Below, piece after piece: positions 52,473 through 61,069 of a stretch of 64,000 nt of DNA (its first letter is position 1; each line of letters begins with the position of its first letter). Origin of the DNA: Pagrus major (Eukaryota > Chordata > Actinopteri > Spariformes > Sparidae); assembly GCF_040436345.1 (NCBI RefSeq), contig NC_133235.1:17756660-17820659 (forward strand), written 5' to 3'. The notes under the pieces are model-generated. The model saw only the letters and a program-made list of their open reading frames with translations. It ran no database searches and had not been told where the DNA came from. The position numbers and the translations under genes are program-made.

Positions 52473-54046
52473 CTGCAGTGTGTTATTTTATATTATTTCT
52501 CAGGGTTTTGTTTCCTTTTTTCCGTCTCATCGATCCAAGACAGAGATGGATCGTTGTGGTCCCTCTGAACCTGAGTTTGACCTCACATTACATCACGTCT
52601 GCAGGATGTTTGCTCTGCGCTCAGCTGACGTCAGTTCACCTCCCAGACTTCACTGCTGCAGTACACTGTGTGACTGACTTAAGTCTGGAACATGATTTGT
52701 ATGCTGCTTGTCTGCACACCAGCATTTTCTCTTCGTGTAGTTTGCTGGTGTCATTTGGGATGTAATCCAGCGTAGCCCTGCGTCTGTTGCTGATTGATTT
52801 TATTGTTTTTTTTGAGAGCATTACATTTGTCTCATATTTACTGTCTGTGAAAAAGAAATTACATATCAAAGACAGCATTTCCTCATTATACAGCAGGGGC
52901 AGTACAGCCATTATCATCTCTGTCAACTAGGTTGTATTTTCAGTTTGTTTGTTTGCAGGATGTCTTGAAAAGTACTGAACCGTTACTGATGAAATTTTGG
53001 TGCAGATTTAGGCCACTGGCCAACGACAAACTGATGGGGTGTTTTTTTGTTGTGGACAGAGCCACCATGTGGCCATTTATAAAGCACCTTACACCGAGCG
53101 CAATCTTTACAACCCTTTGTGACAGCAGTTCTTTGATTCAAGATCCGTCCTCGTCTGCTTCTCCATGAACACATTTTTCAACACATTTAGTTTTGCAGCA
53201 CTCCTCTTAGCACTCCACTTTTCATCCAGTCCGTATCGTATTTGATTAAGATTAAGTCGCTCATTTATTATTTTAAATATGCTGTTTCATTTTCCTCTAA
53301 TGGTGGCCAAATTCACATATATTGCACATATAAGTATGTAGATGCACATCAAAACATTTATGGGATTTTGCTTATAGATGGTGCTACAATAACATGATTT
53401 ATGTGAATGGTCATGAGTCTCATTGTGCTCGTACAAACCCTGAATATTCCCTTTTATCAAGGAGATTTAGGTTTTCTCTAATGTGTCACTAGTTTTATAC
53501 ACATTCAGATTAAAAACTATGGAACCAATCACAATGTTTGTTTACAGTAACATAGAGGTAGGCAATGCAGGCATTATGTATTTTTTCATGATGTTATTAC
53601 AAGGTGTACACATTAGGGGTCGACTGATATGTCTTTTTCAGGGCCCATACCGATTATTAGAAATCAAGTCTGAAAACTGATATTTGGGACTGAGACTCAT
53701 TTGCAGTAAAAATGAAACTCTTTGTGTCAAATTTTCGAACAACCAGTGATGAAATAAAAAGTAAAATTTACTAAAGTACTGTTCTTAAGTACAATTTTCA
53801 GGTTCTTCACTAGAGTATTTCCATTTTCTGCTACTAGTTTTACCACCGTGTTTAACTTTATATCTTTAAATGTCACAAATGACAAACGATGATTTCACAG
53901 AGTCTCTACAATGCAAATCAACTGCCAGTCGTCCACCAGGAAGTGACTGTTGCTGTGTTACCACAACGTCCCAGTGATTCGGTCTATTGAAATGTCAACT
54001 TGGACGATTGTGCTTCTAATCTTGTCCTTTGTCCGTCTGTGTCTGT

Positions 54047-54139
<93 letters not shown>

Positions 54140-55044
54140 CAGGTGTTGAATGAGGTGGTGGTGGACCGAGGCCCGTCCTCCTACCTTTCCAATGTAGACT
54201 TGTACCTTGATGGACGACTCATCACCTCAGTGCAGGGAGACGGTAAGGGCAGTAATATGATGTCACCCTTTTGTCTCGACCTTCTTCTCAAACTGAAAGT
54301 CAAATTTTTCACCGTGGGGTCACGACAGATAACATGCACGAGGAAAACACTGTAAAACTGAAAGAGTTTTTAAAATGTATTTAATAAATAAATATGGTGA
54401 CGTGATGAAGTTCCTCTCTCTCTCTCTGTCCTCCAGGTGTGATTGTCTCGACACCCACGGGCAGCACAGCGTACGCAGCCGCAGCAGGAGCCTCCATGAT
54501 CCACCCCAACGTACCCGCCATCATGGTCACACCCATCTGTCCACACTCGCTCTCCTTCAGGCCCATCGTCGTCCCTGCCGGGGTGGAGCTCATGGTAAGA
54601 ATGATGTGGAGGAGGCTGGACTGAGCTCAGAAGGTCAGGCCATTATGAGCTGACTTTTAACTCAAAGACGAAGAAGACACCAACCATTTGTCCTCTGTTT
54701 TCCTAAAACAGATCACCTTGTCCCCTGATGCCAGGAACACCGCCTGGGTGTCGTTTGACGGCAGGAAGAGACAAGAGATCCAGTATGGAGACTGGTAAAG
54801 TTCACCAACCTTCATTATCAGCTGCCCTTTCATTCTACAGGTTTTTTCCCCTCAATTAAGATGAATTTGCGTTTCTCCCAACAGCATCAAGATCACTACA
54901 TCCTGTTACCCAGTGCCCTCCATCTGTTGCCACGACCTGGTGTACGACTGGTTTGAAAGCCTGGCTCAGTGTTTGCACTGGAACGTGCGCAAGAGGCAGG
55001 CGCGACTGGCAGACGTCTCGGACTCGTCGGACACAGAGAACTGA
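45807..55044 (+). CDS. nadk: NAD kinase (cytosolic type), complete coding span of eleven exons
   Basis: Phosphorylates NAD+ to NADP+ with ATP, supplying the cytosolic NADP(H) pool. Join: 45807-46099, 46211-46294, 46844-46973, 48559-48667, 49142-49227, 49930-50032, 50115-50299, 54143-54242, 54437-54594, 54712-54794, 54885-55044; 1491 nt, 496 aa, all phases consistent. Catalytic GGDGT at 221-225, NE motif at N333-E334, and the NAD-binding glycine-rich [13 protein letters not shown] at 369-381 are intact. The [12 protein letters not shown] start of the core and [14 protein letters not shown] near the end match human NADK. Longer than human (446 aa), mostly through an unrelated basic N-terminus. 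The A or B fish copy cannot be assigned. Confidence 0.96.
46211..46294 (+). CDS. nadk: nadk coding exon 2
   Basis: Acceptor ttcacag|gag, donor tcat|gtaagc. Residues 98-126 include [18 protein letters not shown], closely matching LHGPCPVTTFGPKACVL of human NADK. The ATG codon for M126 is split across the next intron. Confidence 0.93.
46844..46973 (+). CDS. nadk: nadk coding exon 3
   Basis: Acceptor gtttcag|gcac, donor gtagag|gtacag. It encodes [16 protein letters not shown] and on to [10 protein letters not shown] (127-169), the first strand and helix of the kinase core. Confidence 0.96.
47085..47330 (+). repeat. Probable LINE-tail-like fragment
   Basis: cagattctgattctttcaga and, later, acttaattgatcccgagggg resemble fish LINE 3' ends. 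In nadk intron 3 (46974-48558), where the rest is AT-rich without other structure. Confidence 0.35.
48559..48667 (+). CDS. nadk: nadk coding exon 4
   Basis: Acceptor gttacag|gag, donor gagg|gtgaga, phase 1 out. Residues 170-205 ([15 protein letters not shown] to CTFRE) match the NADK segment before the catalytic motif. Confidence 0.95.
49142..49227 (+). CDS. nadk: nadk coding exon 5 (catalytic GGDGT)
   Basis: Acceptor cctgcag|gt, donor ttccag|gtaatc. It holds YDDIS and [18 protein letters not shown] with the conserved catalytic Asp (D223). Confidence 0.97.
49930..50032 (+). CDS. nadk: nadk coding exon 6
   Basis: Acceptor ctgtag|ggc, donor gaag|gtagac, phase 1 out. [20 protein letters not shown] is nearly identical to the family sequence. 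Confidence 0.97.
50115..50299 (+). CDS. nadk: nadk coding exon 7 (variable loop)
   Basis: Acceptor tttcag|gc, donor ctccag|gtgagg. It begins [17 protein letters not shown], then a Gln/His-rich stretch (residues about 293-315) in the region where NADK proteins vary in length and sequence. Confidence 0.94.
51105..51490 (+). repeat. Dispersed fish repeat family B
   Basis: Contains ACCAAGGAGGTTA, GATAGGGCGTTTTTTGACAT and GAGTGCCATTCTAGTT, the wording of a very common teleost repeat. A second copy, inverted, is at 24144-24360. Non-coding, in nadk intron 7. Confidence 0.7.
51872..52108. mobile_element. 237-bp MITE-like element
   Basis: The ends TTGAAGCAACAATATGTAGA (51872-51891) and the reverse complement of 52089-52108 agree at 16 of 20 positions. 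Non-coding, in nadk intron 7. Confidence 0.65.
52151..52174 (+). repeat. (GT)n microsatellite
   Basis: 12 GT units in nadk intron 7; a (CA)n tract of about 20 units follows at 52432-52471. Confidence 0.85.
52955..53030 (+). repeat. Dispersed fish repeat family B, short fragment
   Basis: gcaggatgtcttgaaaagta and aaattttggtgcagattta correspond to the left part of the same repeat type as family B. Confidence 0.45.
53735..53840 (+). repeat. AGTAC/ACTTGAGTA repeat, fragment
   Basis: gatgaaataaaaagtaaaat, actaaagtactgttcttaag and agtatttccattttctgcta resemble the same family. In nadk intron 7. Confidence 0.4.
54051..54132 (+). repeat. (GT)n microsatellite at a splice acceptor
   Basis: 41 perfect GT units ending 10 bp before the acceptor AG (54141-54142) of nadk coding exon 8. 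Confidence 0.95.
54143..54242 (+). CDS. nadk: nadk coding exon 8 (NE motif)
   Basis: [21 protein letters not shown]333 and E334 contact the substrate in NAD kinases. The acceptor gtgtgcag is preceded by an 82-bp (GT)n tract rather than a pyrimidine tract. Confidence 0.96.
54437..54594 (+). CDS. nadk: nadk coding exon 9 (NAD-binding glycine-rich loop)
   Basis: Acceptor tcctccag|gt, donor catg|gtaaga. It encodes [19 protein letters not shown] and the [14 protein letters not shown] strand block, essentially invariant in animal NADK. Confidence 0.97.
54712..54794 (+). CDS. nadk: nadk coding exon 10
   Basis: Acceptor aaaacag|atc, donor actg|gtaaag, phase 2 out. [20 protein letters not shown] matches the family. 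Confidence 0.96.
54885..55044 (+). CDS. nadk: nadk coding exon 11 and stop
   Basis: Acceptor cccaacag|c; stop tga 55042-55044. It ends in [18 protein letters not shown] and then a short [11 protein letters not shown] tail in place of the acidic Glu run of human NADK. Confidence 0.96.
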
Positions 55045-55830
55045 ATCTGCCGCCTGCGTTAAAAACATTTCTCTGCACAGCAGCTGAGTGAGTGAGGGCG
55101 TGGGAGTCTGGGAGACGAGTGCGAGGTCACCCTGCAAACATTTTCATGACAGAAACACTGGACTGTGAGAGCGAGAGCATGTGTGTCTACAGCCAAATGA
55201 GTGTTACATCAGTCCTGTGAACAGCATGTGTACAGTATTGTATACACGTGAGCGTTACATTCCAGTTCAAACACAACCTGTAGTTAGCTTACAGGAAGAG
55301 AGCATGTTCTCACCTAGAAATGAAAATACAAACAATTCATTCAGTCATTCAAATAATTTCCATCTTACAATAAATACCATGTTTTTGGACATCAACGCAA
55401 AGGAATTGTACGTAGAGACACAGAAGACAAAGGACCGTAAATGTAAATGTGTACATAGAGGATACTGTATCAATTTATTTAATGTCATGTTTATGTGATA
55501 TTTATATATTTTCAAGAGCTTTAAAAGACTTAAAACTGAATTTCTATCACTGATTCAGCAAAAGACTTCTGTATGTGATTAATCCGTCCAAACATTTTCT
55601 TTAATCCAGAGCCAGCTTTCTGTACATCCTAACAGCAGCTGTGAAGGATTTCTTGTAATTCATTTTTAAATGTTTTCAGCCAAGTTAAATTCAACAGGTC
55701 AGATTGCCTGTCGTAGCAGAAAACAAAGCAGAAAAAGTTGGAGAAACTTCATGTTCTGTTCACGATCATTTAACTGTGAAATTGTCAGTCTGCAGCAGAG
55801 CCGAAATAAAGCTGAAACACTTACACGTAA
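55045..55830 (+). other. nadk: nadk 3' UTR
   Basis: Non-coding and AT-rich. AATAAA occurs at 55369-55374 and again at 55805-55810; either may set the 3' end. The distal one gives a UTR of about 0.8 kb. Confidence 0.5.
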
Positions 55831-56879
55831 AGACTTATTTGCTGTCTGATTTGTGTGGAACCATTTTACAGGATGTCATCAAATTAAGCTACTACATTTT
55901 TTCAGCTCCAGCTAAAATGAAACAAGACATTTATAAAAGCATTTGATTACATGAAAAATACATTTAAGTACCGACTTAAAAGTAAAATCTGCTATATTAC
56001 TCCCATTGCTTTAAAATAAACATTTTAAGATTCTTTCAGGACCTCTGGACATCATGCAGTTTAACTACAGATGACTGTTGACCAGCTGTGGTGTCTTTCA
56101 TCATCTGCCTGTTATTAAAAAGTGAAGATGTAAGTGAAGCCTTGATTGATTAACACTGGACGTCACTGATCATACGTTCAGTTTATCAGATACAAAATAC
56201 AACCAGGTGAAAGTTTAGTAAGTACACCGAGCTAAGACTACTAAAATCCTCCCTCCATAAAGATTCTAATATTCAGTTTTTGTTGTAACCGTTTCTGAGA
56301 TGAGTTGATTCAACTTCATCATATTTTAACAAACACCTGTCAGTTTAAAGGTGCGCTACATAGTTTTGGTGAAGACATTTTAATCAGAAGAGAAATATTT
56401 TCATTGACTGATTCTTTTTTTATGCCTCAACAAACTAAATAAACTCTTTTCTTTCTGAATAAACTGAATAAACAAACTGACCTTAAATAACAACACAGTT
56501 TCATACCGTTTTACTTTGTTTATATGTGGCGGACCCTGCCACCTTTCTAGCTTCAAACAGTGTTCTGGGGACCTTATTTTCCTCTGAGAACAGCTTGTTT
56601 ATTCAGTTATGGAAAAACTAAATATTTCTGAGTTTGTATTATTACCTTGTTAATATTGTAAATATGAAAAGTTGAGTTTGAATTTCTTCTCTAAAACTAA
56701 ATACATACACATTAAGTTTTTTACTCGCTCAAAAAGGTCTTTTGTGAACCATCAGTGAGCAATCTTTTACATTATACAGAATTTAATTTAACTATATAAT
56801 TGAGGGCTGTGCTGCATTTTGTCCCCACCAGGCACAAAGAAAAAAAGAAAAGATACATCACAGGAAAATATGACAGTAC
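55831..56879. other. Convergent nadk-sec62 spacer
   Basis: AT-rich, with one family A copy at 56344-56705. No gene seen. Confidence 0.5.
56344..56705 (+). repeat. Dispersed repeat family A, copy with left end
   Basis: Begins TTTAAAGGTGCGCTACATAG and contains the family core ATGTGGCGGACCCTGCCACC (about 56524-56543), then a GGGGACCTTATTTTCCTCTG stretch. Other copies are near 38.6, 43.9 and 45.0 kb. It behaves as a non-autonomous DNA element. Confidence 0.7.
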
Positions 56880-56897
56880 TTGTGTGCTTTCTATATT

Positions 56898-56903
56898 TTT
56901 ATT
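56898..56903 (-). terminator. sec62: Candidate distal sec62 poly(A) signal
   Basis: AATAAA on the - strand (tttatt on +), about 1.1 kb from the convergent nadk poly(A) signal. Confidence 0.35.
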
Positions 56904-58086
56904 GCAATGATAAGATACAGATATATTTCCAGACATCCAGTTTTATTAAATTATACTCCAATATTGCATGAGACAGTCTTCAGAATGACACTGATCCAAA
57001 TGTGGACAACTAGGTGATCAAAAGACACGTTTTTTTGACCAGAGATAAAACATGGATGTTTTACAATTTCACTTTTTATTTCCCCCAGAAATGTGCGATG
57101 AGAAGCAGCAGCATAGAGAGTAATACTACAATATACAACAGACCGATACTGTGCAAGAGTCAAGAACAACTGGGAGAATTATCTTTTCTTTTTTTTCTCT
57201 TTAGTGAAATAGTATATGGCCAATATTCAGAGTACAGCAACTGGCAACTCAGGACACAGAGATGCACTTTGCCCGTTTGGGGAAGAAAAAAACAAACAAA
57301 AAACAGAGATATTGGAAAGGAAACAAGAGCAACAACAAGGTGGTTTGTGAGAGCTACAAAGCTCAGTGGGATTACAGAGAACAAACTACTAAATACAATC
57401 TAGATGAGTTCATTTTTAGACAAAAAAAAAGGACAACTGTACAGAAAGCTGTGTGAAATATCAGATTGAGTAAGAACCGTCAGTGTTACAACAAGCCACT
57501 GGTTTAGCTCTGGTTAATGACTGACCTTTTTTAAGTGAGAAACAGACTTGGCAGCGCACAACCAACCAGATCACACATCCAATGTTAAAATAAAATACAG
57601 AAAAATGCTGATATCTAATAAATTCCCACTGTTTTCTAACCCCAGATGTCACCTTAAATAACAAGTAAAAAAAAGAGCATGACAAACACTGCGAACAAAA
57701 AAATTAAACCTCCTAATGCAAAAGAAAGTAAGGGAGGAAAAAGAAGCTGTTTGATAGTTTTAGACTGTAAGTATATATTTGATATATCAATAGAATCCAT
57801 ATATAAATGATACATTTCTATTTTTTTTTTAAATATAATCCTCGCTATGACTAAAAAGAGCGTCTAAGACATTTCTAGCCAGAAGTTAACGTGAAGGAAC
57901 AGCTTGGACCTCGGCCGCCAGTTACTGGGCTTCAACTGGAAATTAAACTGTCGCCTGGTTCACACATGACGGCTTGTGTGAGACTGATCTGGATGGGAGT
58001 CTAGTGCGAACACCTTTTAAATGGTTTCATTGAGACCAAAAATCTTTGCTTAGCTACACACTAACAACCCCGTGCTGTGCTTTTTC

Positions 58087-59343
58087 TTAAAGGATAAGTT
58101 CACCCAAAAATGGAAAGGTAGTGATTATCTGCTCATCCCCATTCTGATGGAAAGTGGGCTGAAGTTTCATAGTTCACAAAACATTTCTGGAGCTTCACAG
58201 CAAAACAGTGTTGCCGCATTCTCCTGAACAACTGAAGGAGATGGGGACTTGTTTTAAAGCGTAAAAAACAACCGGAAAAAACATAAAATGGCTCCATACA
58301 GCTCGTCCGGCATAATTCAATGCCACTTTTACACCAAAATTAGCGCGCATATGTAGGTTTTTTTAAACCCGCGTAAACCAGCTAAGAATAGGCATTCGAC
58401 TTTTTCACATATCCAGGAGACGAGATTGCCTTTCTGTTTTTTTCTCCTTGTGTCACACTCGTCGTCACATACACGCCAGAAAGGCAGTGAACCGTAGAAA
58501 GCCACAGATCATGTACTTAATCAGGTATACATCCAGAAGATGTTAAACTTGTAAAAAAAAAAAAAGTCATAATAAATAGCATTCTGAATTAGACACATCA
58601 TTTTTTCCGGTGCTGATAACAGGAGTTTCAAGGAGTGAGACATCTTGCTCCTTTCCACATCTCTGTTTAGGTTACAATGTCACTTTTTTAATATCTTTAA
58701 CTTCAGTCTCTCTTTCAAACTTGGCGTCGACTGAACGATGTTCAACTGCTGCTTGAACAGAGACGGATTTAAAAGTATCGACAAGCCTTAACTTGAACAC
58801 GTCATATCATTGCGCCTGACACGGGGCAAAAATAGAGTGTTGTGTTTTCATCGCAGCTGACTGAAGCCAGAGCTGCTAAATGCCAATTATACACATTCAC
58901 ATTGAGGACAAAAGCCAGATGTGTGCGAGTGTCGGAGCTTTTTTTTCTAGTGTGAAAGTCTCTAGAAGACTCGAGATCCAAAGCGGATTTGAAAACAAGT
59001 TACTTTCACCTTTTGAAGCCAAAATCTTCACTGTAGTTGCTAAGCATGTTAGCACACATCCCATCTTAAGTGGTAGCAGGAGCTCGACTGTGCGTTAAGG
59101 GTCTAAATAAAGTCAAAACAGTTTGGGATCTTGGGACTTCCAGAGACTTGGATTATGTTGGATGAGCTGTATGGAGCAATTTTATTTATTTTTTTAGGTT
59201 GTTTAAAAGAACGCTGACACACAGTTTTGCTGTAAAGCTCTAGAAATGTTTTATGGACTACAAAACTTCACCTGACTTTCCATCAACATGGGGGCAAGTG
59301 GACAATGACTGAATTTTCATTTTTGGGTGAATTTATCCTTTAA
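58087..59343. mobile_element. MITE/foldback element with 26-bp terminal inverted repeats
   Basis: The left end (58087-58112) begins TTAAAGGATAAGTTCACCCA. The right end (59318-59343) is its reverse complement with one mismatch in 26. Looser inverted similarity continues inward for roughly 100 bp on each side (for example caaaacatttctggagc against gctctagaaatgtttta). No transposase reading frame is inside. This end sequence is a familiar fish repeat type; I do not name a superfamily. Confidence 0.8.
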
Positions 59344-59957
59344 TCCTTATTCTGTTCCAAAGATGTGAAAGGTTTGTGGAGTTTGACACCGCAGTTACAA
59401 AAATGAACGAATTAACAAAACGTACCCCTCGCTCTCGCTCTCCACATTAAATCAGCATGCAGAACATCGTTATTATCAGATGTGTTTGGCACTAGAGTTC
59501 GCTTAACTTTATGTCTGGTTCTGTTTGTAATCAGTGAACATCTTCTAGGTTTAGTTGTACAACAAATGCTGTGATCTTTTTTTAAAAAAGAAAATTAAGT
59601 ACGCCAGCTGTGTCCCAGTTGCTCACATTTACTCTTAAAGATGAGTCCCACATTAAACATGAACTAGAAGTACTTCAGACTGTAAAAATAAAAAAACTGA
59701 GAATGGCAAGTACCTCAAAGAGCCGTTCTACTCTGTTCTCCATCCATCTTCAATATGGTCGTTTTTTTAGGTTCCTGGGCGTAAACTACAGGATTTGGTC
59801 CATCTGGCTTCATTCAGGTTTCAAAGCTGGTCACTTTGCTTTAATGGCTGCCTGAGAGAGCTGTCAGACTCCTGACATCTCACCAAAACAACCAAAAACA
59901 GGTGAAAGAACCAGGGCTTTCTGTGATTGTACCCACAACATGGAGCTAAAAAAAATA

Positions 59958-59987
<30 letters not shown>
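59958..59987 (+). repeat. Poly(G) tract, 30 bp
   Basis: Thirty consecutive G on the + strand, which reads as poly(C) in the inferred sec62 3' UTR. It may also mark an assembly-sensitive spot. Confidence 0.9.
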
Positions 59988-59988
<1 letters not shown>

Positions 59989-60515
59989 AAAGAAAGCGGC
60001 ACGTCTTCTCTTACAGGTTGCTTTAGCATTACAGCTCTTCTCCGTCATCTGTATCTAAGATAAGGATCTGACCTCACGGATATCACATCCAAATGTAACC
60101 AAAGATTGGGGACATAAATAAAACATTCTGAGTTGAAAAAGCTACTTCATGACATAAGAAAGAAATGAAAACCCTCCATCAGGGCTGAATTTTAGTTGAC
60201 GACTTCCTCAGGCAGGTTTTCATTCGAACATAAATAACATTTGGGTGGGTGGAATCAGATCCACCATAAGGCTTCTTCTTTTTTAACGATTTGATTTCCC
60301 CGTACATTGTCGTAGCCGTTTGCTTTTCACCGCCGTGTCTATCCCGGTACTGGTCTATCGGTACTGTTTAGTGGAAGATCTCAACGACAAGAGATGGAGA
60401 CTCTCCTCGGCCTCGGCGGGCTCCGAGAGGCCGGACGAGCAGGTCCTGGGATCACAGGAGAAAGGGAGGGAAGGACAGAGAGAGAGAAGTAGAGAGTGAT
60501 GGGATTGTAAAGAGT

Positions 60516-61069
60516 TTATGTTTCAGCAGTCTGGGGTTTAGTCTCACTCCCACCCCCTTCTTTCCTCTCTTCTTGCGTCTCCTCGTCCTCGTCTTCCTCC
60601 TCCTCCTCTTCCTCTTCCTCTTCCTCTTCCGTGTGCTGCTCCAGCTCCTCCCTGGTGATCATCTCGAAGTCGTTCCCGTTGCTGTGCTGCGAGCCTTCGT
60701 CCTCCCGGCGGTCGCTGTCTGTGTCCGAGTGTCGATCCGTCCCTTCCCCCTCTGCTTCTTTACTCTCCTCTGGCGCCGCCTCTTTGCTCTCCTCCTCTTC
60801 TTCCTCATCCTCCTCGTCGCCGTCCTTCTTCTCGCTGTCTGACTTCTCGTCGCTGTCCGACTTCTGAGCCTTGCTGGAGGAGCCGCTGTCCTTGTCGTCC
60901 GTCTTGTCCGAGCCCTTCTTGCTGCTGGTTCGTGGTCCTTTGTACTCGTGAGTGTAGAGCGGCCTGAACGAGTCGATGAAGCCGACGTCTGCCGTCAGAT
61001 TGGGGAGGAACCAGAAGTGGTGCCGCCCGCCCGTCACCAGCCAGATGATGAGGAAGAGGATGCAGCGGG
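60516..61069 (-). CDS. sec62: sec62 last coding exon (end of TM2, acidic C-tail, LIR)
   Basis: Acceptor ctcctcag at 61077-61070; stop 60516-60518. RCILFLIIWLVTGGRHHFWF then the conserved PLYTHEYKGP, a Ser/Asp/Glu-rich tail, RHSDTDSDRREDEGSQHS, NDFEMITREELEQ (LIR), and a 12-Glu run close to the C-terminus. Confidence 0.97.

Larger units (their letters stand above)
50300..54142 (+). other. nadk: nadk intron 7 (3.8 kb), no gene seen
   Basis: The largest nadk intron. It has collected family B, the 237-bp MITE, an AGTAC-type fragment and three microsatellites. The other nadk introns are short and plain, apart from intron 3. Confidence 0.7.
56880..60515 (-). other. sec62: Probable sec62 3' UTR (about 3.6 kb)
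   Basis: No gene is seen between the sec62 stop and the first strong AATAAA on this strand in the nadk-facing spacer (56903-56898; another at 56947-56942). Several other AATAAA-like sites lie closer to the stop, so shorter forms are possible. The stretch contains a 1.26-kb foldback element and a 30-nt homopolymer, listed separately. The extent is inferred. Confidence 0.45.

Noticed and set aside
60573..60867. Leu- and Ser-rich frames opposite the sec62 last exon
   Set aside because: Antisense shadow of the Glu- and Asp-rich SEC62 tail; the same applies to 62765-63060 opposite the KE repeat.
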